Part shown: positions 17,812 to 25,500 of the stretch, one piece after another
Layout of the letters: every line of letters starts with the position of its first letter
Numbering within the stretch: position 1 is the stretch's first letter
Assembly: GCA_035570235.1 (NCBI GenBank)
Contig: DATMML010000083.1
Location: forward strand, 62,001-126,000
Direction: 5' to 3'
Source: Vicinamibacteria bacterium
GTDB lineage: Bacteria > Acidobacteriota > Vicinamibacteria > Fen-336
Length of the DNA stretch: 64,000 bases
The notes under the pieces: model-generated
Database searches by the model: none
Seen by the model: only the letters and a program-made list of their open reading frames with translations
Told to the model about the DNA's origin: nothing
Program-made: the position numbers and the translations under genes

Positions 17812-18648
17812 ATGTCAGGAGCCGTCCGCAGGTCAGCCGTGGCCGGGACCTGGTATCCCGGCAGCCCCCGGGGAATCGTGGCCGAGGTCGAGGAGTACCT
17901 CGCGGCCGCGGGGAGGCCCCAGGTCGACGGGCGGCTCGTGGGCCTCATCAGCCCCCACGCGGGTCTTCGCTACTCGGGTCCGGTGGCCGCCCATGGCTAC
18001 TCTCTGCTGCGCGGCCGGTCCTCCCTCACCGCCGTCCTCGTGGGCCCCTCCCACCGAGCGGCCTTCCCCGGCGTCAGCGTTTTTGCCGCGGGTGCGTTCG
18101 AGACCCCGCTCGGCCGGGTCCCCATTGCCGAAGACCTGACCGCCGCCCTCTTGGCCGCGGAGCCCGCGATCCGCGACCTGCCCGGGCCCCACGGGCAGGA
18201 GCACTCCCTGGAAATGCAGCTGCCATTCCTGCAGCACCTCGTTCCCAGCCTGCGCATCGTGCCCCTCCTCATGGGTAGTCAAGCCCGGGCCGAGGTGGAG
18301 GTCCTGTCCCGGGCCCTCGCTCGCGTTCTTGCCGGACGCGAGGCCCTTCTCATCGCCTCCACCGATCTCAGCCACTATCAGCCTGCGCCCGTGGCCCACC
18401 GTCTGGACGCCCTCGTGAGCGGCGATGTCGAACGCTTCGACGCCGACGGCCTCCTGGACCGCCTCGAGTCCTCGCCTGGCCATGCCTGCGGGGGGGGGGC
18501 CCTGGCCGCGGTGATGAAGGCGGCCCGGGCTCTCGGAGCGGATCGCGCCGCCGTTCTGCGCTACGGGGACAGCGGCGACGTGAGGGAAGGGGATAAGAGC
18601 CAGGTCGTGGGCTACCTGTCCGCCGCCCTCGTGGCGGGCTCGGCCTGA
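17812..18648 (+). CDS. Memo-like protein (AmmeMemoRadiSam system protein B)
   Basis: A 278-aa protein of the MEMO1 family, related to class III extradiol dioxygenases. Recognisable blocks are VAGTWYPGSPRGIVAEVEEYL, GLISPHAGLRYSGPVAAHGY, LVGPSHRAAFPGVSVF, HGQEHSLEMQLPFLQH, ASTDLSHYQP and the C-terminal CGGGALAAVMKAARALG with YGDSGDV. The conserved His and Cys residues of the Memo pocket are present. Biochemical function in bacteria is not established. It is followed 4 bp later by the AMMECR1-like gene, but the radical SAM member of the usual triad is not here. Confidence 0.9.
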   Translation: MSGAVRRSAVAGTWYPGSPRGIVAEVEEYLAAAGRPQVDGRLVGLISPHAGLRYSGPVAAHGYSLLRGRSSLTAVLVGPSHRAAFPGVSVFAAGAFETPLGRVPIAEDLTAALLAAEPAIRDLPGPHGQEHSLEMQLPFLQHLVPSLRIVPLLMGSQARAEVEVLSRALARVLAGREALLIASTDLSHYQPAPVAHRLDALVSGDVERFDADGLLDRLESSPGHACGGGALAAVMKAARALGADRAAVLRYGDSGDVREGDKSQVVGYLSAALVAGSA

Positions 18649-18652
18649 GAAG

Positions 18653-19198
18653 GTGGAGCTCTCGGCAGAGGACGGACGTCGTCTCCTTCTCATCGCACGG
18701 CGTGCCATTGCCGCCCATCTGGCGGGGGAGAGGCCGGGCCGGGAGGAGCCGGCCCTCGGCCTGCGCGTGCCGCGGGGCGCCTTTGTCACCCTGCGCCGCC
18801 GCGAGGGGGGGGAGCTTAGGGGATGTGTCGGCTTGATGGAAGCGCAAGCCCCTCTCTCGGAGACGGTGGCGCGCGTGGCGGTGATGGCGGCCAGCGCGGA
18901 TGGGCGTTTCGATCCCGTGACCCCGGGGGAGCTGGCCGGGCTGGAGCTCGAGGTCTCGGTTCTGGGTCCTCTCTGTGAAGTGCGGCCCCAGGAGATCGAG
19001 GTCGGGCGCCATGGGCTCCTCCTGAGATCGGGGGAGCGGCACGGCGTCCTGCTCCCCCAGGTGGCCCTCGAGCAGGGTTGGGACCGCGAGACCTTCCTCG
19101 ACCGGGCCTGCGGGAAGGCCGGGCTCCCCGCCGGCGCTTGGCGCCAGGCGGGGGTCCAGGTCCTGGCCTTCACGGCCGAGGTGTTCAGCGAGGAGTAG
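18653..19198 (+). CDS. AMMECR1-domain protein (AmmeMemoRadiSam system protein A)
   Basis: A 181-aa single-domain protein. The family signature is LRGCVGLMEAQAPLSETVARVA, with PRGAFVTLRR before it and ELEVSVLGPLCEV, GRHGLLLRSGERHGVLLPQVA and WDRETFLDRACGKAGLP after it. It starts at GTG 18653, 4 bp after the Memo-like gene, so the two are co-transcribed. Role unknown; it is convergent with the pilB-like gene. Confidence 0.9.
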   Translation: MELSAEDGRRLLLIARRAIAAHLAGERPGREEPALGLRVPRGAFVTLRRREGGELRGCVGLMEAQAPLSETVARVAVMAASADGRFDPVTPGELAGLELEVSVLGPLCEVRPQEIEVGRHGLLLRSGERHGVLLPQVALEQGWDRETFLDRACGKAGLPAGAWRQAGVQVLAFTAEVFSEE

Positions 19199-19228
19199 AG
19201 AGGGGGCCCGCGGTCCTCTGCGCGGCCG

Positions 19229-20974
19229 TCATTTGCCGGTCACCCGCACCATCTCGGTGGTGGTGGTGATGCCCCGGAAGACCTTCTCGATGGCCGCCTC
19301 CTTGAGCGTGCGCAGCCCCTCCTCGCGTGCGGCCTTGAAGATATCGAGGGAGCCGGCCTGCGTGCTGACCAGGCGGCGGATCTTCTCCGTCATGGGCAGG
19401 ACCTCATAGATGCCCGTGCGGCCGATGTAGCCGGTCTCCCGGCAGTGCAGGCAGCCCTTGCCGCGTTTGAAACTGTAGGGCTGGAGCTTCTCCATGGGGA
19501 TGCGCAGGGCCACCCCTTCCGCGGGCGTAGGCGCGTACTCCTCCACGCAATGCGTGCAGTTCTCGCGGACGAGGCGCTGGGCCAGGATCCCGATCAAAGT
19601 AGAGGTGATGAGAAAGTGGGGCACGCCCAGGTCCAGGAGTCGGGTGATGGCAGAGGATGCGTCGTTGGTGTGGAGGGTAGAGAGGACCAGGTGGCCGGTG
19701 AGGGCGGCCTGGACGGCATGATCCGCGGTCTCGGCGTCGCGGATCTCACCCACCATGATGATGTCCGGGTCCTGTCGAAGGACGGTGCGGAGGGTGTTGG
19801 CAAACGTTATATCGATCTGGGGGCGCACGGACACCTGGTTGAAGTCCTCGAAGACCATCTCGATGGGGTCCTCGATGGTGACGATGTTCACCTCGGGCTT
19901 GGAGAGGTGCTTGAGAACGGAGTAGAGGGTGGTGGTCTTGCCGCTCCCCGTGGGCCCCGTGACCAGGATGATGCCGGTGGGGCGCGCGATGAAGTCGTGG
20001 AACTTGGGCAGGTCGTGGCCGGACAGTCCGAGTTGGTCGACGCTCTTCAGCAGAATGTCGGGATCGAAGATGCGGAGCACCGCCTTCTCTCCGAAGGCGG
20101 TCGGCATGGTCGAGACCCGGAGCTCCACCTCCCTGCCGCCTTGGTCCCTCTTGATCCGTCCATCCTGGGGGCGACGCTTCTCGGCCAGGTTGCAGCCGGA
20201 AAGGAGCTTGATGCGCGACACCACCGCTTGGTAGACGATCTTGGGGATGAGGTGGACATCGTGCAGGATCCCGTCGATGCGCAGCCGCACCAGGGTAAGG
20301 TCGCGCTTGGGCTCGAAATGGATGTCGGAGGCGCGCTGCTCGAAGGCGTAGCTGAGGATGTGGTCGAGGGCCCTCACCACGGGGGCGGCCGCGGGGTCCA
20401 GCTCGGTGGCCTCGGCGGAGAGGAACTCCTGGTTCCCGAGGTCCATGGTGGACAGCCGGCTGGCCGTGAGCTGCTTCTCCGCGGTCTGGAGGCTGGTCTT
20501 GAGGTCGTAAAAGCCCTTGTTGATGGTCTCCACGTCGGTGCGGGTGGCCACCACCCGCTCCACGTCCAGCCCGGTGACTCGTTTGATGTCGTCGGCAGGG
20601 AAGGGAGCAGAGGGGTCGAAGACCGCGATCGTGATCTTCTCCGCGGTCTTGGAGATGGCCACCATCCCGTGCTTGCGGGCGAAGGGACCGGCGATCCCCT
20701 TGGTCACCACGTCAAGGTCCAGGTCGAGGGGGTTGAGCTTCACATACGGAAGCCCGGCGTGGGCGGCCAGGGCCTGCGCGATCTGGACCTCGTTGGCGAA
20801 GCCGAGCTGGATGATGACCTGCTCGGGCGAGACCCCGCCCACCTTGAGGGTGCGCCGCACGCGGTCCGCCTGCTCCGAGGTCAGGACCTTGCGGGAGACG
20901 AGCAGGGGGAGGATGTCGATCGCGTCGGGGGCGGCGGCGGGTGGGCTCGGCTTACGATGCGAGGGGGTGCTCAT
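19229..20974 (-). CDS. pilB: Type IV pilus / type II secretion assembly ATPase (PilB/GspE family)
   Basis: A 581-aa cytoplasmic motor ATPase. Residues about 15-165 form an MshEN (GspE N-terminal) domain (LVSRKVLTSEQADRVRR; LGFANEVQIAQALAAHAGLP). The ATPase core has Walker A GPTGSGKTTTLYS at about 339, an Asp box (TIEDPIEMVFEDFNQVSV), Walker B (LRQDPDIIMVGEIRDAETAD) and a His box (LSTLHTNDA). A zinc tetracysteine module follows (CTHC at about 471, CLHC at about 507), as in PilB/GspE. ATG 20974 is preferred to a TTG 45 bp upstream. No other pilus or secretion gene is nearby, so pilus and T2SS roles cannot be separated. Confidence 0.9.
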   Translation of the reverse strand: MSTPSHRKPSPPAAAPDAIDILPLLVSRKVLTSEQADRVRRTLKVGGVSPEQVIIQLGFANEVQIAQALAAHAGLPYVKLNPLDLDLDVVTKGIAGPFARKHGMVAISKTAEKITIAVFDPSAPFPADDIKRVTGLDVERVVATRTDVETINKGFYDLKTSLQTAEKQLTASRLSTMDLGNQEFLSAEATELDPAAAPVVRALDHILSYAFEQRASDIHFEPKRDLTLVRLRIDGILHDVHLIPKIVYQAVVSRIKLLSGCNLAEKRRPQDGRIKRDQGGREVELRVSTMPTAFGEKAVLRIFDPDILLKSVDQLGLSGHDLPKFHDFIARPTGIILVTGPTGSGKTTTLYSVLKHLSKPEVNIVTIEDPIEMVFEDFNQVSVRPQIDITFANTLRTVLRQDPDIIMVGEIRDAETADHAVQAALTGHLVLSTLHTNDASSAITRLLDLGVPHFLITSTLIGILAQRLVRENCTHCVEEYAPTPAEGVALRIPMEKLQPYSFKRGKGCLHCRETGYIGRTGIYEVLPMTEKIRRLVSTQAGSLDIFKAAREEGLRTLKEAAIEKVFRGITTTTEMVRVTGK

Positions 20975-21064
20975 GGCCAAGAATAGAAGATTATCCGGAC
21001 GCGTGGCGGTCGAAGTCAAACCCGGCTTGAAGCCGCCCGCCGCCGCATGCTAGCGTCTGCCGCC

Positions 21065-21979
21065 ATGTCGAAGCGCGCGGTCACGTTGATCGGAGTACCG
21101 CTCGACTTGGGTGCGGGGCGGCGGGGGGTGGACATGGGCCCCTCCGCCTTCCGGGTGGCCGAGATCGAGCGAAAGATCCGCGACCTGGGGTACGGGGTCG
21201 AAGACGCGGGCGACCTCCCGGTCCGCATCCCCGAGACCCAGAGCCCGGGCGACCCCCGGGCCAAGTACCTGCAGGAGATCAAAGAGGTCTGCGAGACCCT
21301 CCGCGACAAAGTGGGGGTAGTGCTGGAGGAGGGGAAGCGGCCCGTGATCCTGGGCGGCGATCACTCCATCGCCATGGGCACCCTGGCCGGGCTCTCGCGC
21401 TTCTTCAGGGATCGGGGGGGGAGGATCGGCCTCATTTGGATCGATGCCCATGCCGACTCCAACACCCCCGAGACCAGCCCCTCGGGCAACATCCACGGGA
21501 TGCCGCTTGCGGTCGCCCTCGGGCTCGGCCCCCCCGCGCTCGTGAACCTGCCCGGCTTCTCTCCCATGGTCGAGGGCTCGGCGGCGGCCCTGGTAGGCAT
21601 CCGCGACGTGGACCCGGCGGAGCGAACGAACGTCAAGGCCTTGGGCATCGGGGCCTTTACCATGCGGGACATCGACGAACGCGGCATGAGGGCGGTCATG
21701 GAGGAAGCCATCGCCCGGGCCAGCCGCGACACCGCGGGCATCCACGTGAGCTTCGACCTCGACGGCATGGACCCCGACTTCGCCCCCGGAGTGGGCACCC
21801 CATCCCCCGGGGGCCTCTCCTACCGGGAAGCCCACCTGGCCATGGAGATGCTGGCCGACTCGGGCAAGGTCGTTTCCGCGGAGTTCGTCGAGGTGAACCC
21901 GATCCTGGACCACCAGAACGGGACGGCCCGGTTGGGCGTGGGGCTCCTAGCCTCCCTGCTGGGCAAGAAGATACTCTGA
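21065..21979 (+). CDS. rocF: Arginase (ureohydrolase family)
   Basis: A 304-aa enzyme that hydrolyses arginine to ornithine and urea. The three binuclear manganese motifs are intact: GGDHSIAMG at about residue 96, DAHAD at about 126, and [18 protein letters not shown] at about 228. The C-terminal [10 protein letters not shown] is also conserved. The N-terminus ([23 protein letters not shown]) and [16 protein letters not shown] are the arginase rather than the agmatinase type. ATG 21065 is divergent from the pilB-like gene. Confidence 0.92.
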   Translation: MSKRAVTLIGVPLDLGAGRRGVDMGPSAFRVAEIERKIRDLGYGVEDAGDLPVRIPETQSPGDPRAKYLQEIKEVCETLRDKVGVVLEEGKRPVILGGDHSIAMGTLAGLSRFFRDRGGRIGLIWIDAHADSNTPETSPSGNIHGMPLAVALGLGPPALVNLPGFSPMVEGSAAALVGIRDVDPAERTNVKALGIGAFTMRDIDERGMRAVMEEAIARASRDTAGIHVSFDLDGMDPDFAPGVGTPSPGGLSYREAHLAMEMLADSGKVVSAEFVEVNPILDHQNGTARLGVGLLASLLGKKIL

Positions 21980-22040
21980 AGATACTCAGAGCATTGACAG
22001 TCCCGTATCCCTCCGGTACGATGCGACTTTCGCCTGTCGT

Positions 22041-22115
22041 AGGCGCGTGGCTCAGTGGTAGAGCGCTTCCTTGACACGGAAGAGGTCGGTGGTTCAATTC
22101 CACCCGCGCCTACCA
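22041..22115 (+). tRNA. tRNA-Val (anticodon GAC)
   Basis: A complete cloverleaf with encoded CCA. The acceptor stem is AGGCGCG/CGCGCCT, the D-arm GCTC-AGTGGTA-GAGC, and the anticodon arm CTTCC-TTGACAC-GGAAG, giving anticodon GAC at 22073-22075. The variable loop is 5 nt, and the T-arm is GGTGG-TTCAATT-CCACC. All stems pair fully. It stands 200 bp upstream of thrS on the same strand. Confidence 0.97.
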
Positions 22116-22316
22116 GGGCTGAGTGGAATCGGAGGAGCGTGGTTTTCGAGGTGAGGAGAGCGTCACGAGAGCGCCGACCGCGGCGCGATCGTTTCCGCCC
22201 GGCCGGGATTCCCCTCCCGCGGGGCGGCACGCGATGAGGGCGCCGGAGCGGGGCTTCACCTCTCTCGCCCGCCGCATTCGCTCGCGCCTGCGCGACCGGC
22301 CGCGTTTCCGTTGAAG

Positions 22317-24137
22317 ATGTCGACCGCGCTGGAGCCACCCGATACCACCGGTCCTTCGGGCGAGAGCAAGCCGGCCGACTCCCCGATCGAGATCTACCGC
22401 CACTCCTCGGCCCATCTCTTGGCCGCAGCCGTGACCGAGCTCTTCCCCGAGGCTCAGTGCGGCATCGGCCCGCCCACCGAGGAGGGCTTCTTCTACGACT
22501 TCCTGGTGGCCAAGCCCTTCACGCCCGAGAACATCGCGGCCATCGAGAAGCGGATGGGGGAGATCATTAAGCAGGACCGGCCCATCGAGAAGAAGATCCT
22601 GCCCAAGGCGGACGCCCTCGCTCTCTTCAAGAGCAAAGGGCAGACCCTGAAGTGCCAGCTCATCGAGGAGAAAGCGGGTCCGCAGGTGCAGTGCTACACG
22701 ATGGGCAGTTTCATCGACTTCTGCTTGGGCCCACACCTGCCCTCCACCGGGCGCATCAAGGCCGTCAAGCTCTTCCCGACCCCCTCGCAGTCCTATTGGA
22801 AGGGCCGGGAGGGGAACCCCGCCCTCCAGCGCATCCACGGAACCAGCTTCTTTACCCGGGAAGAGCTGACCGCGCACCTGCAGCGGCTGGAGGAGGCCAA
22901 GCGACGCGACCACCGCAAGCTCGGCCGCGAACTCGACCTCTTCTCGGTCGCGGAAGAGACGGGGGCGGGGCTCATCCTCTGGCACCCCAAAGGCGGTTTC
23001 ATCCGCAAGCAGATAGAAGACTTCTGGCGGGACGAGCACCTCAAGGGGGGATACGACCTCGTCTATACCCCCCACATAGCCAAGCTCGACCTTTGGAAGA
23101 CCAGCGGCCACACCGAGTACTACCGGGACTCCATGTACGCCCCCATCGAGATCGAAAACGTGGAGTACCAGCTGAAGCCCATGAACTGCCCCGGGCACAT
23201 CACGATCTATCGGGCCCGCCCCCACAGCTACCGTGAGCTGCCTTTTCGCTTCGCGGAGCTCGGCACGGTCTACCGTTTCGAACGCTCGGGGGTGCTGCAC
23301 GGCCTCTTGCGGGTGCGGGGCTTCACCCAGGACGACGCCCACGTGTTCTGCCGCCCGGACCAGCTGGAGGCGGAACTGGTGCGGGTGTTGGACTTCGTGA
23401 CCATGATCCTGCGCACCTTCGGCTTCGAGCGCTACGACACCTACCTCTCCACCAGGCCGCCGAAATCGAGCGGCACCGACGAGCAGTGGCAAGTCGCCAC
23501 CGCCGCCCTGAAGAAAGCGCTGGAGGTGCGGGGCCTCCCCTACACCGTGGACCCCGGGGAGGGGGTCTTCTACGGTCCGAAGATCGACATCAAGATCAGG
23601 GACTCGCTGGAGCGGGCCTGGCAGTGCTCCACAATCCAGGTGGACTTCCACAACCCCGACCGCTTCCAGCTCGAGTACATCGGAGAGGACGGCAAGGCCC
23701 ATCAGCCCATCATGATCCACCGAGCTCTCCTGGGAAGCCTGGAACGGTTCTTCGGCGTTCTCATCGAGCACCACGCGGGGGCCTTCCCCCTCTGGCTGGC
23801 CCCCGTGCAGGCGGTGGTGGTGCCGGTGGCCGAGCGTCACCAGGACTATGGGCGCAGCGTGGCCGATCGGCTGCGGGCCCAAGGGGTGCGCGTCACCGTG
23901 GACGATCGCAACGAGAAGATGGGCTACAAGATCCGAGAGGCCCAGGTCCAGAAGATTCCCTACATGCTGGTGGTGGGGGACAAGGAGATCGAGGCTAAGA
24001 ACGTGGCCCTCCGGCACCGTCAGGCGGGGGATCTCGGGGCCGCGGACGTGGACGCCCTGGCCGCACGCATCGCCCGGCTGGCGGCCGAGCGCGCGCTCCA
24101 CGAGGAAACGCCGCCCTCTTCCGGAGGTGTCTCATAG
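22317..24137 (+). CDS. thrS: Threonyl-tRNA synthetase, lacking the N-terminal TGS domain
   Basis: A class II synthetase of 606 aa that charges tRNA-Thr. The editing domain (YRHSSAHLLAAAVTELFP; FIDFCLGPHLPSTG) is intact. So is the catalytic core (ILWHPKGGFIRKQIEDFW; YQLKPMNCPGHITIYR; GLLRVRGFTQDDAHVFC; the zinc ligands Cys of MNCPGH and His of MIHRA) and the anticodon-binding domain (WLAPVQAVVVPV). Only about 28 residues precede the editing domain, so the ~60-residue TGS domain of most bacterial ThrRS is absent. I found no TGS-like reading frame in the 200 bp upstream. ATG 22317 is preferred to TTG 22311. The stop codon overlaps the infC start. Confidence 0.95.
   Translation: MSTALEPPDTTGPSGESKPADSPIEIYRHSSAHLLAAAVTELFPEAQCGIGPPTEEGFFYDFLVAKPFTPENIAAIEKRMGEIIKQDRPIEKKILPKADALALFKSKGQTLKCQLIEEKAGPQVQCYTMGSFIDFCLGPHLPSTGRIKAVKLFPTPSQSYWKGREGNPALQRIHGTSFFTREELTAHLQRLEEAKRRDHRKLGRELDLFSVAEETGAGLILWHPKGGFIRKQIEDFWRDEHLKGGYDLVYTPHIAKLDLWKTSGHTEYYRDSMYAPIEIENVEYQLKPMNCPGHITIYRARPHSYRELPFRFAELGTVYRFERSGVLHGLLRVRGFTQDDAHVFCRPDQLEAELVRVLDFVTMILRTFGFERYDTYLSTRPPKSSGTDEQWQVATAALKKALEVRGLPYTVDPGEGVFYGPKIDIKIRDSLERAWQCSTIQVDFHNPDRFQLEYIGEDGKAHQPIMIHRALLGSLERFFGVLIEHHAGAFPLWLAPVQAVVVPVAERHQDYGRSVADRLRAQGVRVTVDDRNEKMGYKIREAQVQKIPYMLVVGDKEIEAKNVALRHRQAGDLGAADVDALAARIARLAAERALHEETPPSSGGVS
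24123..24136 (+). promoter_or_regulatory. infC ribosome binding site with AUA start codon
   Basis: GGAGG at 24123-24127 is followed by six bases and then ATA at 24134-24136. No ATG, GTG or TTG occurs in the right frame at this spot. The conserved IF3 N-terminus ([20 protein letters not shown]) begins exactly at this ATA. The first ATG in frame is at 24221 and would remove 29 conserved residues. Rare AUU-class starts are known for infC in other bacteria, where IF3 discriminates against them and so limits its own synthesis. Confidence 0.8.
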
Positions 24138-24769
24138 ACAACAAGACCGTCCGCATCAACGACCGCATCCGCGCCAAGGAGATCCGGGTCATTGACGACG
24201 ACGGCACCCAGCTCGGGATAATGCCCCCGGCCCAGGCCCTGGTCATCGCCGAGGAGAAGGGTCTGGACCTGGTGGAGATCGCAGCCACCGCCGCCCCGCC
24301 CGTCTGCCGGATCATGAACTCGGGGAAGTTCTTCTACCAGCAGGCCAAGCGGGAGTCGGAGGCTCGGAAGCACCAGCGCCACATCCAGGTCAAGGAAGTG
24401 AAATTCCGGCCCAAGATCGACGAGCACGATTTCCAATTCAAGCGCCGCAACGCGGAGAGGTTCCTGCTCGACGGCAACAAGGTGAAGTCCACCGTCATCT
24501 TCCGGGGCCGGGAGATGGTTCACAACGAGATCGGCCGCCGGATCCTGAACCGGCTGGCCTCGGAGCTGACGGAAGTGGCCCTGATCGAGGTTCCTCCCCG
24601 GCAGGAGGGCATGACGATGGTGCAGATCCTGGGGCCCAAGAAGGAGGCCCCGGCCCGGCCGGCAAAGGCAAAGAAGGCCCTCCGGGCGCCGGTCGGAGAG
24701 AAAAAGGAAAAGCGGAAGGCGGAACCGGCTCCGAGCGTGGAGGCGGGGAGCAAGGAAAGCGAGAAATGA
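24134..24769 (+). CDS. infC: Translation initiation factor IF-3 (apparent AUA start)
   Basis: About 211 aa. IF3 binds the 30S subunit, checks the start codon and initiator tRNA, and prevents early 50S joining. The N-terminal domain is complete if ATA 24134 is used ([20 protein letters not shown], then [20 protein letters not shown] and [20 protein letters not shown]). The C-terminal domain has [20 protein letters not shown] and the region [20 protein letters not shown]. The last ~40 residues are a Lys/Ala/Glu-rich tail beyond the usual end. The gene overlaps thrS by 4 bp (ATAG) and rpmI by 4 bp (ATGA), keeping the classic thrS-infC-rpmI-rplT order. Confidence 0.93.
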   Translation: MDNKTVRINDRIRAKEIRVIDDDGTQLGIMPPAQALVIAEEKGLDLVEIAATAAPPVCRIMNSGKFFYQQAKRESEARKHQRHIQVKEVKFRPKIDEHDFQFKRRNAERFLLDGNKVKSTVIFRGREMVHNEIGRRILNRLASELTEVALIEVPPRQEGMTMVQILGPKKEAPARPAKAKKALRAPVGEKKEKRKAEPAPSVEAGSKESEK

Positions 24770-24978
24770 GAAAGCCCAAGAAGCACCTCAAGCTGAAGAG
24801 CAAGCGGGGGGCGGTGAAGCGCTTCAAGCTGACCGCGAGCGGAAAGGTCAAGCGCGGCCACGCCTTTAAGCGGCACATCCTCACCAAGAAGGCGACCGGC
24901 CGCAAGCGCGGCCTGCGCAAGTCGACCTTGGTCTCGAAGGCGGAGACGCCGAGCGTGCGGAGGATGCTGCTGGGGTAG
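24766..24978 (+). CDS. rpmI: 50S ribosomal protein L35 (bL35)
   Basis: A 70-residue, very basic protein with the typical bL35 pattern: [40 protein letters not shown], and a C-terminal VRRMLLG. Its ATG overlaps the infC stop, so it is translationally coupled. A 107-bp gap with two perfect hairpins separates it from rplT. Confidence 0.95.
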   Translation: MRKPKKHLKLKSKRGAVKRFKLTASGKVKRGHAFKRHILTKKATGRKRGLRKSTLVSKAETPSVRRMLLG

Positions 24979-24999
24979 TCGGCGGAATGGTTGGTCAAG

Positions 25000-25068
25000 G
25001 GGCGGTCGTCGCACCGCCCGGGCTTCGTCGCCGCCTGGAAGAGTGACGGGCTGGCCGCTTCCGGCCAG
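25000..25068 (+). promoter_or_regulatory. Two perfect hairpins between rpmI and rplT
   Basis: Hairpin 1 is GGGCGGT at 25000-25006 with ACCGCCC at 25013-25019 and a 6-nt loop. Hairpin 2 is CTGGCCG at 25051-25057 with CGGCCAG at 25062-25068 and a CTTC loop. No T-run follows either, so simple intrinsic termination is unlikely. They may be mRNA processing or L20-responsive structures; this is inference. Confidence 0.5.
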
Positions 25069-25088
25069 GCCTTCGAAGGGAAGTCGTG

Positions 25089-25451
25089 ATGCCCAGAGTC
25101 AAACGGGGAAGCAAGCGCCGGGAGCGACGTAAGAAGATCCTGGGGTTGGCAAAGGGGTACTTCCTCACCAAGGGGAAGCTCTACCGGTCCGCCAAGGAGT
25201 CCATCGAGCGCGCGGGAAACTTCGCCTACGTCGGTCGGCGCAACAAGAAGCGGGACTTCCGTCGGCTATGGATCATCCGCATCAACGCGGCCACCCGGCT
25301 GCACGATCTCTCCTATAGCCAGTTCATCGCGGGGCTGAAGCGGGCGGGGGTGGACCTCGACCGCAAATCACTCGCCGACCTCGCGGTCCGGGACCCCCAG
25401 GGCTTCGGCCGCCTGGTGGAGTCGGCCAAGGCGGCCCGGGCGAGCGCCTGA
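25089..25451 (+). CDS. rplT: 50S ribosomal protein L20 (bL20)
   Basis: A 120-aa protein with all the usual bL20 blocks: [79 protein letters not shown] and a short C-terminal helix with [11 protein letters not shown]20 helps early 50S assembly and represses its own operon in several bacteria. ATG 25089 gives the standard N-terminus; an upstream GTG at 25086 adds only one residue. Confidence 0.96.
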   Translation: MPRVKRGSKRRERRKKILGLAKGYFLTKGKLYRSAKESIERAGNFAYVGRRNKKRDFRRLWIIRINAATRLHDLSYSQFIAGLKRAGVDLDRKSLADLAVRDPQGFGRLVESAKAARASA

Positions 25452-25500
25452 TCTCCTAGAGGGGCGGGGTCCGGCACGCCGGGAACCCCGTCCGGCATCC

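Noticed and set aside
22234-22314. Short frame just before thrS as a possible leader peptide
   Set aside because: Arg-rich, no run of Thr codons and no attenuator hairpin with T-run, so there is no support for regulation by threonine.
22116-22316. T-box riboswitch upstream of thrS
   Set aside because: I looked for the T-box consensus and a downstream terminator; neither is visible in the 200 bp between tRNA-Val and thrS.
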